This document shows, piece by piece, positions 24,261 to 37,085 of a stretch of DNA of 64,000 nucleotides. Source of the DNA: Hyperoodon ampullatus. Taxonomy: Eukaryota; Chordata; Mammalia; Artiodactyla; Ziphiidae. The notes beneath the pieces are model-generated. The model ran no database searches, had not been told where the DNA came from, and saw only the letters and a list, made by a program, of their open reading frames with translations. A program made the position numbers and the translations under genes. The stretch is from contig OX457061.1 in assembly GCA_949752795.1 (NCBI GenBank), positions 40,766,338-40,830,337 of the forward strand, read 5' to 3'. How positions within the stretch are numbered: position 1 is the stretch's first letter; each line of letters starts with the position of its first letter.

Positions 24261-25057
24261 GACTTTAAGAATGATAGGAATTGAGAGAAATCAGGGATGT
24301 AAAAGAATAGCTTGAGATTACTTTAAGGAGAAGCTGGCACTCACTTTAATCCTAGAAAAGTCAATGGGCAAAGGTAATAAGCCAGGGTATTTTCTTTTCT
24401 GCATGAGAACAATTGAACTTGTCACATAATGAATAATAAACTACAATAAAGTTGTTTCTATGTAATTAGAAAAAACGGATGTTAAAACTTCATCTTGCTG
24501 GTGTTTGGAGCTGCTGTAATGCAGTATTTTGTTGACTGGGCTATTAAAAATTTTTTTTTATAATAATAAAAAAAACCTGAATACACACGCGAGGAAAAGC
24601 CTGAATCAATTAAGACAATGGTTAACTTTGTGGCTGTCTAAACTATCAAACTTGAAAAAGAATACTTTAGTATTTCTAATAATATAGATAAAACCATTTA
24701 TTGTCTAACCCTAATAGATTCCTTCATTTACTTGTGAAAGTTAATATAATTTAATAAAATATATTCTATAGAGTAGTTTTCATCACTTCTGTCCCTGGTG
24801 GCTGTCCCTAGGCTGCCTTAGAGCCCTGCCCGTCCAAGACTGTTAATGTCACTTTTTTTGTCAACCTAACTGGAAATCTTTTTGTCCTCTTCAGTAGATT
24901 CTTTTTTTTTAAATTGAAGTCTAGTTGATGAACAATATTATATAAGCTACAGGTATACAATTCAGTGATTCACAACTTTTAAAGGTTACATTCCATTTAC
25001 AGTTATTATAAAATATTGGCTATATTCCCTGTGTTGTACAATATATCATTGTAGCTT

Positions 25058-25260
25058 TTTTTTTTTTTTGCGGTACGCGGGCCTCTCACTGTTGCGGCCT
25101 CTCCCGTTGCAGAGCACAGGCTCCGGACGCACAGGCTCAGCGGCCATGGCTCACGGGCCCAGCCGCTCCACGGCATGTGGGATCCTCCCGGACCGGGGCA
25201 TGAACCCGTGTCCCCTGCATCGGCAGGCGGACTCTCAACCACTGCACCACCAGGGAAGCC
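25058..25260 (-). mobile_element. CHR SINE in the L1 3' UTR
   Basis: Inverted short-subtype copy. The TSD CATTGTAGCTT is at 25047-25057 and 25261-25271. It postdates the L1. Confidence 0.95.
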
Positions 25261-26820
25261 CATTGTAGCTTATTTTATACATAATCGTTAATACCTCTTA
25301 ATCCCCTACCCTTATGTTGCCCCTCCTCCTTCCCTCTCCCCACTGATAACCACTAATTTGTTCTCTATATCTGTGAGCCTGCTTCTTTTTTGTTATATTC
25401 ACTTGTATGTAGAATTTTTCAGATTCTACATATAAGTGATCTCATACAGTATTTGTCTTTCTCTGACTTATTTCACTTAGAATAATACCGTCGAAGTCCA
25501 CCCATGTTGTTACAAAAGGCAAGATTTTCATTCCTTTCTATGGCTGCATAGTATTCCATTGTATACGTATACCACATCTTCTTTATCTGTTCATGGACAT
25601 TTACGTGGCTTCTGTATCTTGGTAAGTGTAAGTAATGCTGCTAAGAACACTGGGGTGCATGAATCTTTTCCAATTAGCGTTGTTGTTGTTGTTGTTTGAA
25701 TATATACCCAGGAGTGGAATTGCTGGGTAATATGGTAGTTTTATTTTCAGTTTTTTGAGAAACTTACATACTGCTTTCCACAGTGGCTGCAACAATTTAC
25801 ATTCCCACAACAGAGTACAAGGGTTTCCTTTTCTTCACATCCCCTCCAACATTTGTTATTTGCGTTCTTTTTGATGACAGCCATTCTGACAGGTGTAAGG
25901 TGATATCTCATTGTGGTTTTGATTTGCATTTCCCTGACAATGAGTGATGTTGAGCATCTTTTCATGTGCCTGTTGGCCATCTCCATTTCCTCTTTGGATA
26001 AATGTCTATTCAGGTCTTCTGCACATTTTCTAATCAGGTTGTTTGTTTGTTTTTTGTTGTTGTTGTTGTTGTTTTGTTTTTGGGGGGGGTTTGATGTTGA
26101 ACTGTATGAGCTGTTTATATATTTTGGATATTAACCCCTTACCAGTCACATCATTTGCAAATATTTTCTCCCATTTAGTAGGTTTAGTAGGTTGTCTTTG
26201 TTTTTTTTTTCTTTGCTGTACAGAAGCTTTTAAGTTTAATTAGGTCCCATTTATTTATTTGTGCTTTTATTTCCTTTGTTTAGGAGATAGAGCCAAAAGA
26301 ACATTGCTGTGATTTATGTCAGAGTGTTCTGCCTGTGTTTTCCTCTGGGAGTTTTATGGTTTTGGGTCTTATGTTTAGGTCCTTAATCCATTTTGCATTT
26401 ATTTTTGTGTACAGTGTTAGAGAATGTTCTGATTTCATTCTTTCACATGTAGCTGTCCAGTTTTCCCAGAACACTTATTGAAGAGACTTTCTTTTCTCCC
26501 TTGTATATTCTTGTCTCTTTTGTTGTAGACTAGTGACTTTATTTCTGGGCATTCTATCCTGTTCCATTTGTCTATATTCTGTTTTTGTGCCAATACCATT
26601 CTGTTTTGATTACTGCAGCTTTGTAGTATAGTCTGATGTCAGAGAGTGTGATTCCTCCAGCTCTACTCTTCTTTCTCAAGATTGTCTTGGCTATTCGGGT
26701 TCTTTTGTGTTTCCATACAAATTAAAAATTTTTTTGTTCTAGGTCTGCGAAAAATACCATTGGTATTTTGATAGGGATTGCATTGAATATGTAGATTGCC
26801 TTGGATAGTATGGTCATTTT

Positions 26821-27028
26821 TTTTTTTTTTTTTTTTGCAGTGCGCGGGCCTCTCACTATCGCGGCCTCTCCCGCCGTGGAGCACAGGCTCCGGACGCGCA
26901 GGCCCAGCGGCCATGGCTCACGGGCCCAGCCACTCCGCGGCATGTGGGATCCTCCCAGACCGGGGCACGAACCCGCGTCCCCTGCATCAGCAGGCGGACT
27001 CCCAACCACTGCGCCACCAGGGAAGCCC
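26821..27028 (-). mobile_element. CHR SINE in the L1 ORF2 region
   Basis: Inverted short-subtype copy with a T tail of about 16. The TSD AGTATGGTCATTTT is at 26807-26820 and 27029-27042. Confidence 0.95.
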
Positions 27029-28493
27029 AGTATGGTCATTTTAACAATATTGATTCTTCCAATCCAAGAACATGGTATAGCTTTCCATCTGTTTGTGTCA
27101 TCTTTCAATTTCTTTCATCAGCGTCTTATAGTTTTCAGAGTACAGGTCCTCTGCCTCCTTCAGTAAGTTTATTCCTAGGTATTTTATTATTTTTGATGTT
27201 ATGGTAAAGGGGATTGTTTCCTTAATTTCTCTTTCTGATAGTTGTTAGTGTAGAGAAATGCAACAGATTTCTGTATATTAATTTTATATCTTGCAGCTTT
27301 ACTGAATTCATTGATGAGTTGTAGTAGTTTTCTGGCATCTTTAGGATTTTCTACAAATAGTATCATGTCATCTGAAAACAGTGACAGTTTTACTTCTTCT
27401 TTTCCAATTTGGATTCTTTTTATTTCTTTTTCTTCTCTGATTGCTGGGGCTAGGGCTTCCAATATGATGAATAAAACAAGACAAGGGCATCCTTGTCTTG
27501 TTCCTGATCTCAGAGGAAATGCTTTTCAGCTTTTCACTGTTGAGTATGATGTTAGCTGTGGGTAAGTCCTATATGGTCTTTATTATGTTGAGATATGTTC
27601 CCTCTATGCCCACTTTCTGGAAAGTTTTTATCATAAATGGATGTTGAATTTTGCCAAAAGCTTTTCTGTATCTATCAAGATGATCATCTGGTTTTTATTC
27701 TTCAATTTGTTAATGTGGTGTATCACATTGATTGATTTGCAGATATAGAAAAATCCTTACATCTCTGGGATAAATCTCGCTTCATCACTGTGTATGATCC
27801 TTTTAATGTATTGTTGGATTCAGTTTGCAAATATTTTGTTGAGGACTTCTGCATCTAGCTTCATCAGTGATATTGGCCTGTAATTTTCTTTTTTCATGAT
27901 ATCTTTATCTGGTATTAGGGTAATGCTGGTCCCATAGAATGCGTTTGGAAGTGTTCCTTCCTCCACAATATTTTGGAATATTCGGAGAAGGATAGGTGTT
28001 AACTCTTCTCTAAATGTTTGGTAGAATTCACCTGTGAAGCTATCTGGTCCTGGACTTTTGCTTGTTGGAATTTTTTAAATTACTGACTCTATTTCATTAT
28101 TGGTAACTGGTCTGTTCATATTTTCTGTTTCTTCCAGTTCAATCTTGGGAGATTGTACATTTCTAAGAATTTGTCCATTTCTTCTAGGTAGTCCAGTTTT
28201 CACAGTAGAGTTGTCTCTCATGATCCTTCATATTTCTGTGGTGTTGGTTGTAACAGCTTTTGCATTTCTGGTTTTATTGATCTGGGCCCTCTCCCTTTTT
28301 TCTTGATGAGTCTGGCTAAAGGTTTATCAATTTTGTTTATCTTTTCAAAGAACCAGCTTTTAGTTTCATTGATCTTTTCTATTGTTTTAGTTTCTATTTC
28401 CTTTATTTCTGCTCTCATCTTCATGATTTCTTTCCTTCTACTGTCTTTGGGTTTTGTCTATTCTTCTTTCTCTAGTTCCTTTAGGTATAGGGT

Positions 28494-28813
28494 GAGGGGC
28501 TTTTTGGCTTTTTTTTTCCCTATAAGTTATGATAATGTTTTATTTCTTTTTTCCCAGCTTCATTGTGATATAATTCACCTATATATTTTTTCCATTCTTT
28601 TTTTAATTGACGTATAATTGATTTACAATGTTGTGTTAATTTCTGCTGTACAGCAAAGTGATTCAGTTATACATATATACACATTTTTATATTCTTTTCT
28701 ATTATGGTGTATCATAGGATATTGAATATAGTTCTCTTGAACTATACTGAATATAGTGCTACACAGTAAGACCTTGTTGTTTATCCGTTCTATATATAAG
28801 AGCTTTCATCTGC
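28494..28813 (-). mobile_element. Nested L1-like insertion
   Basis: The host L1 sequence breaks after TAGGTATAGGGT and resumes at TATAGGGTTGTTTATTTGAG, so TATAGGGT (28486-28493, 28814-28821) looks like the TSD. The insert contains an L1 3' UTR in minus orientation (AATTGACGTATAATTGATTT, TTGTGTTAATTTCTGCTGTA). It also holds about 100 bp on the tail side that may be a second element or a transduced flank. Confidence 0.7.
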
Positions 28814-30389
28814 TATAGGGTTGTTTATTTGAGATTTTTCTTGTTTCCTGAGGTAAGCCTGTATCGCTATAAACTTCCCTTTTAGAACTGCTTTTGCTGC
28901 GTCCCATAGGTTTTGGATAGTCATGTATTCATTCTCATTTGTCTCCAGGTACTTTCTGATTTCCTCTTTGATTTCTTCAGTGAGCCACTGGTTGTTTAGT
29001 AGCATATATATAAAATTGCTTTAAGTTGCTGATCTGTTAATTTCAAATGCAATTTAACAATCCAACAGTTGTACTCTCCTCCCCTCATGATTACTATTTT
29101 TGATATCATATTTTACATCTAATTGTTTTGTGTCTCCCTTAACTGCTTACTGTGGATATAGATTATTTTACTACTTTTGTCTTCTAACCTTCCTACTAGC
29201 TTTGTGCATGGATGATTTCCTACCTTTATGTTTGCCTTTATTGATGAGCTTTTTCATTTTGTAATTTTACTTGTTTCTAGCTGTGGTCTTTTCTTTCTCA
29301 CCTAGAGAAGTTCCTTTAACATTTGTTGTAAAGCTGGTTTGGTGGTGCTGAATCCTTTTAGATTCTGCTTGTCTGTAAATCTTTTGATCTCTCCATCAAA
29401 TCTGAATGAGAGCCTTGCTGCGTAGAGTATTCTTGGTTGTAGGTTTTTCCCTTTCATCACTTTAAATATATCATGCCACTCTCTTCTGGCCTGCAGAGTT
29501 TCTGCTGAAAAGTCAGCCGATATCCTCATGGGAGTTCCCTTGTATGCTATTTGTTGCTTCTCCCTTGCTACTTTTAATATTCTCTTTATTTTTAATTTTT
29601 GTCATTTTAATGACTATGTGTCTTGGTGTGTTTCCCTTTGGGTTAATCCTGTAGGGGACTCTCTGCACTTCCTGGACTTGGATGACTGTTTCCTTTCTCA
29701 GGTTAGGGAAGTCTTCAGCTATTATGTCTTCAAATATGTTCTCAGCCTCTCTCTCTCTCTTTTCCTTCTGATACCTCTATAATGCAAATATGAGTGCACT
29801 TGATGTTGTCCCAGACGTCTCTTAAACTGTCTTCATTTCTGTTTTTTTCTTTTTTCTTTTTTCTTTTGTCTGTTCAATGGCAGTGATTTCCTCTACTCTG
29901 TCTTCCATCTTGCTGATCCCTTCCTCTGTATCATTTAGTCTACTGTTGACTCCTTCTGGTATATTTTTCATTTCAGTTATTGTATTCTTCATCTGTTTGG
30001 TTGTTCTTTATAACTCTTTGTTAAAAACTTCTAACTTCTTGCTCTGTGCATAAATTCTTCTCCCAAGTTCTCTGATCATTTTTATGATCACTACCCTGAA
30101 CTCTTTCTCAGGTAGATTGTCTATCTCCACTTCACTTAGTTCTTCTTCTGGGGTTTTATCTTGTTCCTTCATCTGGAACATGCTCCTCTGATGCCTCATT
30201 TTGCCTGAGTTGCTATCTGTATTTTTATTTATCTGGTAAGTTAATTATGTTTCCTGACCCCAAAGAAGTGGCCTTCTGTAGGAGAAGTCCTATGTGTCCC
30301 AGCAGTGCACCCCCTCTCATCATTCAAGCTATATGTTCTAGGGGTTTCCCCTATGAGGGCTGTGTGGGTCCTTCTGTTGCAGTAGGCTG

Positions 30390-30860
30390 ACAATGTGGGT
30401 GGTCTGGTAGTCTTGGTTGGCCCCTAATCCACTTGGTTGCCAGGCCCTGCCTTGTGCGGAGGCTTCTGGCTGCTGGTTGGCTGGGCCTGGTCATGAAGCA
30501 GCTGACTGCAGAACCCTAGGGGCCTCGGGGCTAGTGCTGGCTCACTGGTGGGCAGAGTCAGGGTCCAGTAGACCCCAGGGTTGTTGTCTACCCACTGGTG
30601 GGTGAAGCCAGGTTCTGGGGTTAGTGCTGGACTACTGGCTCACAGAGCTGGGTCCTGGAGTCTGGCTACAGGGCCCAGGGATCCCACAGCTTGTGTCAGA
30701 TCACTGGTGGGCAGGGGCTGGCTCCTGACACAGTTGGGTACAGTATCCGGGATGTCCCAAAGCTTGTGTTTGCCTGCCAATGGGCAGGAACAGGGCCCAG
30801 CTGGCCCCAGGGCAGGGTCTGCCCTGCTATAGGCAGGCTGGGTCCATAGGCTGTGGGATC
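30390..30860 (-). repeat. Degenerate GC-rich repeats in the L1 5' UTR
   Basis: The motif CACTGGTGGGCAG or close variants recurs at about 30545, 30594, 30634, 30700 and 30775, each followed by a GGGTCC/GGCTCC-like stretch. Cetartiodactyl L1 5' UTRs carry such imperfect repeats; a promoter role is an inference. Confidence 0.65.
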
Positions 30861-30862
30861 AG

Positions 30863-31073
30863 TTTTTTCTTTTTTTTTTTTGTGGTACGCAGGCCTCTCA
30901 CTGTTGTGGCCTCGCCCGTTGCGGAGCACAGGCTCCGGACGCGCAGGCTCAGCGGCCATGGCTCATGGGCCCAGCCGCTCCGCGGCATGTGGGATCTTCC
31001 CGGACCGGGGCACGAACCCGTGTCCCCTGCATTGGCAGGCGGACTCTCAATCACTGCGCCACCAGGGAAGCCC
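30863..31073 (-). mobile_element. CHR SINE in the L1 5' UTR
   Basis: Inverted short-subtype copy with a T tail interrupted by one C. A short TSD like AGTTTTCT is plausible at about 30861 and 31077 but is blurred by the T run. Confidence 0.9.
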
Positions 31074-32339
31074 CATAGTTTTCTTATACCTGGTGACTGC
31101 CCCCTGGAGCATGGAGCTGGGTCCTAGCCCTCTGGTGGGCAGGATCATGCCTAGAAGCATGTCTAGAGGTGGCTGTGGGCTCAGGAAGTCTTTAGGCAGC
31201 CCATCTGCTGAGGGGTGAGGCTTTTTCCTACCCAATTCATTTCATGGCCTGAGGCATCCCTACACAGATGCTAACAAACAGTTGGGTGGAGCCAGGTCTT
31301 AGAACTAAGCTAGAGGGAGGGTTCCACAAAGGCGCCTACCAGCACCAGTGTCCACATAGTAGCAGCTCCCCAGAATGGCTGTCACCAGTGTCTATGTCCC
31401 TAGGGTGAGCCACAGCTGACCCCCGCCTCTCTGAGAGACTCTCCAAGACCACAGGTAGGTCTGGTCCAGGTTCCTATCAAATTACTGCTTTTGTCCTGGG
31501 TCCCAGAGCATATGAAATTTTGTGTGTGTGCTTTAAGAATAAAGTCTCTGTTTCCCACTAGTCCTTTGGGACTCCCGAAATTAAGTCCCACTGGCCTTCA
31601 AAGCCAAATGCTCTGGGGGCTTGTCTTGCTGGTGCAGGACCCCCAAGCTGGGGAGCCCAACGTGGGGCTCAGAACACTCACTCCTGTGGAAGCACTATAA
31701 TTATACTCCAGTTTGTGGGTATGGGAGTTGATTATATTGTGAATCCGTCCCTCCTACCCATTTCATTATGGGTCCTTCTTTATGTCTTTAGTTGTAGAAG
31801 ATCTTTTCTGGTAGGTCCTGGTCTTGTTCACTGATGGTTGTTCTTAAAATAGTTGTGATTTTGGTGTGGTTGTGAGAGGAGGTGAGCTCAGGGTCCTTCT
31901 ACTCTGCCATCTTGGTCCCCATCTCTAAACCTCTTTCAGTGGATTCTTGAGTATACTCCATATAGAGGCAATTATAAATCTTTTCTCCTTTTAACTTTCC
32001 AAGTCCATGCCTGGTGACTCATTCTTACCTGATTATTTGGCCTCCTACCTGACTGAGATGATTTTGAATCCCTGAAACTCCACCATACCTCAAGGATTTC
32101 TAGGTCTTCACAATTAGTGCCATCTCCTGATTCAGAGGAAACATATTGCCTTCTCCAGATTCAGAGGAAATAATAATCCCTTCTCACCAAAGCCAATTTT
32201 TTCCCCCTGCATCCCAGCTTTTGGAGTCTGAGAGAGCCAAATGAACAGCACTCTTCTTGCACATCCAAATTCTGAACATACTGGGAAATAAGATGAGGAT
32301 ATGGCAAAGGGAGACCAAAATATCACATTATTGATGAAG

Positions 32340-32462
32340 ACTAAACTGGAGAATATGACTTAGCGTGGGAGCCATATATATCTCAAAGCATTATGTTGTA
32401 CACCTTAAAGTAATACAATATTATGTGTCAATTATATCTCAATGAAACTGGAAAGAAAACAA
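32340..32462 (+). mobile_element. L1 3' end fragment
   Basis: The motif ATATCTCAAAGCATTATGTT, then CACCTTAAAGTAATACAATA and TTATATCTCAATGAAACTGG with an A-rich tail is a 5'-truncated L1 3' end. Confidence 0.75.
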
Positions 32463-32519
32463 ACAAGCAAAAACTACGCTTGGTCCTGTTGTCCATTTTA
32501 ACTAGTCTACTTTACTGAA

Positions 32520-32640
32520 TTCTCAAGCTGAAAAATTCCTTAGGGCTCACTTCCAACACTCTAGTTTTACAAATGAAGACAATGAGGTCCAGAGAGGTAA
32601 AGCAATTTGCCCAAGGTCAATTTCTGAGGCTCTTCCATTT
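32520..32640 (-). mobile_element. MIR fragment
   Basis: AATGAAGACAATGAGGTCCA, then GAGAGGTAAAGCAATTTGCC and CAAGGTCAA is the reverse complement of the MIR core. Confidence 0.8.
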
Positions 32641-33559
32641 GCTGATACTTTTCCTTGAAATTCTCATCCTCATGACCATTTCCTTCATATTGTCCAAGTC
32701 ATAAATCAAATGCTAAGACTCTCTTCCATATCCCCACTCTACCTTTTTTATCTTCTTTCACTTGTGTGGACTAGAATCAATTTAGAGTATAATAGCTTTG
32801 GAGAAAAAAGGAGAATTTTTAAGCAAGCCCAGAAGATTCAAAAGATCACCATCACCTTCACATGGTTTCTAACCTAAGTTATGTATAATGTGTAAGTCTA
32901 TTAAAACTTGCTTCTTATTACACCTATTTCCTATTTGCCTTGGATTCATGGATGACCTAAACATTTTTCTCTGCAAGTACAAAACTCTCATTGACATCAA
33001 TCAGGGTCACAGTCCCATGTTTAGGGAAGAACTGAACTGACTGTGGTTGCAAACACATATATCTGGCCACCTTGAAAGCCCTCTCTCAGCAAATAGTAAC
33101 CATACTTCTAAGCAGTTCCTTGACTTCAGCACTTTTTGCTATTATTGTGCTCCAATTTTAAATGCCAGCTCATCTCACTAAAGCATTTTTCCATTCTCCG
33201 TCATAAGCCATAACATAAAATTCCTCCCTTTATCAAACCCAATGATTAGTTTCGAGTGGCTAACCACTGCTACCTCTAAAATAAGTGTACTATGTGGTGT
33301 GTGTTTTAAATGTTTAAATGATTGTTTCAGCAACACCATTAAAGGTTTTGAAAGATTTAATGTACAGCAATATTTTTCTTAAGAAAGGCAGGGGGGCGGG
33401 GGTAAGTGGAAGAGGATTAAATACTAAACAGAGCTATGGCACGGCAAAGAAACTGCCTTGTCACCTTCAATCACCCAAACAGAAATGAGCACATTTACAA
33501 ATGTGTGAAACAGCTTCCATTCTGGAACCCTCCAAAGAAAATAATTTCTCTCCTTTCAA

Positions 33560-33735
33560 GCTACAAAGCCTTCTGTATCACTCTCATGGCCCTTAACTTA
33601 TCCTGCCTCGTTTTATAGTTACCTTCATCTTCCAAAGGTCTATAAAGCCTAACTCATCTCTGTGTTCATGACCATGTTAAGTAGAATACTCTGTACACAG
33701 TAGGTTCTCAATAAATATCTGTGGAATTTGACATC
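33560..33735 (+). mobile_element. L2 or MIR 3' end
   Basis: It ends TGTACACAGTAGGTTCTCAA and TAAATATCTGTGGAAT, the common 3' end of L2 and MIR elements in plus orientation. Confidence 0.65.
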
Positions 33736-34358
33736 TGAGGGCATTTGTGATTTCAATGTCTAGTTATTTACAGCACAGGGATTCTGGTTTGCATAGGTTC
33801 TAGAAGAAAGTTATTGCTTAAACATCTTCTTCCAGACAGCTCTCATTTCTTCTTCTCATCATACACCTGTACTTCTTTCTGCCACATCTCCTTTCTTGTA
33901 AGCAACTCAAGGGAAAAGGAGAGAGTTTTGCATATATGCTTATTACATAGCATTGAGAATACTGGGAATAGTTACAAAATATTTAATTCTACAGATTACT
34001 TGTTCAGAGGAAGACAGTTGTCTTCTATTGCAAGTGTGTTCATTCTTTAGGATACAGTGATTGCTCTTAATGACAGTAATTAGGTTACTGAAGTATACTG
34101 TTTCTGGGCATACTTCCTCAGATAGTCAAATGCATATAGTCATAGGAATATAGCTTATTGATGTGAAATTTGATGATTTCAGAATTAGAAGGAATCTTAG
34201 AAGTGCAAATGTATTATGTTTAGAAATGTCACACTAACATATTATTTTGTAACTTATTTCTCTCACTCAAATAGTTGCAAAATATAGCCATGAAAATGCA
34301 AATAAATCTAGCTTATTTAATTGCTATACATTGTCCTGATATGAATATTCCACAATTT

Positions 34359-34560
34359 TTTAAAAAATTTACTTGGTTGCACCAGGTCTTAGTTGCAGCA
34401 GGTGGGCTCCTTAGTTGCGGCTCATGGGCTCCTTAGTTGTGGCATGAGAACTCTTAGTTGCAGCATGCATGTGGAATCTAGTTCTCTGACCAGGGATCAA
34501 ACCCAGGCCCCCTGCATTGGGAGTGAAGAGTCTTAACCACTGTGCCACCAGGGAAGTCCC
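34359..34560 (-). mobile_element. CHR-related SINE, mid-length diverged subtype
   Basis: Inverted copy with repeated CTCCTTAGTTGCGGC-type units and the head GGGACTTCCCTGGTGGCACA. The 17-bp TSD TGAATATTCCACAATTT is at 34342-34358 and 34561-34577. Confidence 0.93.
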
Positions 34561-35309
34561 TGAATATTCCACAATTTATCCATACATTTCCCTACTGATA
34601 GAAATTTCAGTTCTTTCAAATTTTTCATTATTAAAATATTGCAATGAACATCCTTGTACATTTCCCCTGGTACACATGTGCAAGTGTTTCCTGGGTAAAA
34701 CACCTAGAATTCCATTTTGCCTAATATTAATATTGTCACACCTGCTTTCTTTCTTTTTTTTTTCCTGATACACTGATATATCTTCTCTATGTATTTATTT
34801 TTATTTTTAACTTCTTTGGGTTGTTTTGCCTTGGGTATCATTTTTAAGCAACATTGGGCTGTATTTTTTAAATATATAGTCATTTTAGATAACTGAAATT
34901 AATTTTATTTACAGTTATCATGATTATAAGAGCACTAGTCTCAACCAACTTATTTTGCGCTATTTATCATGAATTTCTTTGCTTCTTAGCTTTTACTTTT
35001 CTACTTTTTATTGAATTTTTCTGAATTCTTTTTCCCTCTACTGTTTCATAACTTATACAATCTATTTCTTTTCTTGAATATGCCTACTTAAAGTCAATCT
35101 CTGAAAAATACAAGGACCACAGAAAGTCTTATCATGAGTCCTTCCTCTTCCCTACTCTATACCAGCTTCTATATTATTGTCGCTAATATCTTAGCATCAC
35201 ATTGTTTTCAACAACCTTCATCCAACTTAGGAAAAAGTCAGTACTTATTTGTTCACAAGCTTCCTTGATCATGATGGATTCATACATTTCACTCCTTCTT
35301 TCAGGGTTC

Positions 35310-35860
35310 AATTTTATTACAGTTACTACTGCTACATAACAAATTAACCCAAAATTTTATAGCTTCAAACAGCAAGATTTTATTATATTCTTTATAAATA
35401 TAAAATATATTTATTATACAGCTTATATATATTACTCAGGGCATTCTTCTGAATCTTATGAATTTGACTATGGCACTCAGTGGAGAATGGGCATGTCTGG
35501 GAGGTCTGATGATCAGAGTGGCTACACAAAACCTCTCTAACATGGAAATATCAGAATAGTCAGAAAACTTATACGGTACCTGGCAGCCTCCAGAGCAAGT
35601 GTCCCAAAGAACCAGTTGAAAGCTGAATGACCTTTTCTGATCTAGCCTCAAAGGTCAAGGCTTTGTGGAACTGGTATCACTTCCACCAGATGCTACTGGT
35701 TTCAAAAGAGAGTCATATGGCCAGTCCAGATTCAAGAAGAGGGAATTCAACTCCACCTCTGGTTAGATAACATTGGAGAAGAGCATGTGAGATGGTAGAT
35801 ATTGTTATGACCCCTTTTGTAAAATACAATTTGCCACAAGTTCCTTTTTACTAAAGTACA
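35310..35860. mobile_element. Unclassified old interspersed repeat
   Basis: CTGCTACATAACAAATTAAC, then CAAAATTTTATAGCTTCAAA, and near the end CAGTCCAGATTCAAGAAGAG, resemble a common mammalian LTR or DNA-element relic. The family and orientation are not certain to me. Confidence 0.45.
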
Positions 35861-35879
35861 TCTTTAGTAACTCTTTCCA

Positions 35880-36230
35880 GAGGAATCTGGGAGTAGTAAA
35901 CTCTTTCAACACTTGTATGTTTGAAAATGTCTTTAATACATCCTCACTATTAAATGATCATTTAAGTGTAGACTTTTAGGCTGACAGTTATTTTCACTTA
36001 GCACTTTGAATATATGTTACTCTACTATATTCTGACATCTTTTTGCTGATAAGAAGTTTGTAATCAATTTGCATTTCTTGATATTTATTTTCTCCCTAGT
36101 AGCTTTTATATTCCTTCATTATCTCTGAGTTTCTACAGTTTCATTCAATGTGACTAAATGTGGATTTATTTTTATTTGGCTTGATCAAGATACAGTGTGC
36201 TCCTTCAGTTGAAGGACTCGGGAATTCTTT
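35880..36230 (-). mobile_element. Old L1 fragment, minus strand
   Basis: GAAAATGTCTTTAATACATC, then TAGCACTTTGAATATATGTT and TTTTGCTGATAAGAAGTTTG follow the inverted ORF1 region of old L1 elements, strongly diverged. Confidence 0.65.
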
Positions 36231-36959
36231 CCATGTCTAGCCCTGAGTAGACAGCAGATTTCCTTGCCTTTCTGTTGGGACAGTGTAACAGAATTTTCTT
36301 TCTCCACTGAATGTAGGGATCTCCCCCTTATGGCTTCTGGCTTTACACAAATAATTCAGTTTTAGTTCTCCACATGTACTGAGTCCACGGCTGGGTACCC
36401 CTTCCTTGGTGGAGATCAAGTCTCCCTTACCCGCCCCCCCCCCACCCAGCTATTAAGGCCTATACCTATTCCTCTGTGAGAGCCTCTTAGATTAGACTCC
36501 TATTCATCATACTAACTTTACATTCCCTCTCCATTCTGGTCAACTAAGATAAGCCTTTCTTGGTTTTGAATTTGCATGTGTGTGTGTGTCTGTGTGGGTG
36601 TAGCCATGTGTATGTCGTTATAATTTACCCAGCATTTCTAAATACCTGATATTGGGAGGGGGATTTCCTTTCAACTCAGTTGATCATATGGACCATAAAG
36701 CCATGAACCCTGCTATACCACTTAAATAGTCCATACCCACAAGTCCTTTGGCTCAAGAAATTTTCATGAAGGACATGCTTCACTGAATAATTTTATAAGG
36801 ACCATAGCTATAGATACCCATTCATCATCACAGAAGCCTGGAGAGATGATTAAAGATTAAGAGGATAAGAATATGTACAAAGAAAGAAGCCAAGATGCAG
36901 AGAAAGCTGGATTATATTATTCATTCATTCAACAAATATGTGGAATCATCTTCAATTTT

Positions 36960-37085
36960 CCCTTTGTCTAGTAACTCTCTCACTCTCCCCACCATGTCCT
37001 CAAGGAAAACTTTCCTGACCTCACTGATTAAGTCAAATTCCCCTATTATGAAATCTCACAGCACTGTGTACTTTGCAGCACAAAA
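36960..37085 (+). mobile_element. Possible L2 fragment
   Basis: TCAAGGAAAACTTTCCTGAC, then CACTGATTAAGTCAAATTCC and GCACTGTGTACTTTGCA resemble the L2 3' UTR, weakly. Confidence 0.5.

Larger units (their letters stand above)
24893..31925 (-). mobile_element. Nearly full-length dead L1, minus strand, with nested insertions
   Basis: Read on the minus strand, the element begins at about 31920 with ACCAAGATGGCAGAGTAGAA, a typical L1 5' end. A GC-rich 5' UTR with degenerate repeats follows (31900-30250). Then come ORF1 remains (30220-29300), including the C-terminal block LSFRFDGEIKRFTDKQNLKG and the ending PALQQMLKELL at 29302-29529, and a spacer to about 29010. ORF2 follows from before the RT domain to the 3' UTR, with the 3' end at 24893. 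The endonuclease part of ORF2 is absent. Stops and frameshifts break both ORFs. Three CHR SINEs (25058, 26821, 30863) and a 320-bp L1-like piece (28494) are nested in it. Confidence 0.92.

Noticed and set aside
30417..31218. Cluster of GC-rich open frames resembling a CpG-rich first exon
   Set aside because: The stretch is the 5' UTR of the minus-strand L1 with a CHR SINE inside, so it is not an AOPEP promoter.
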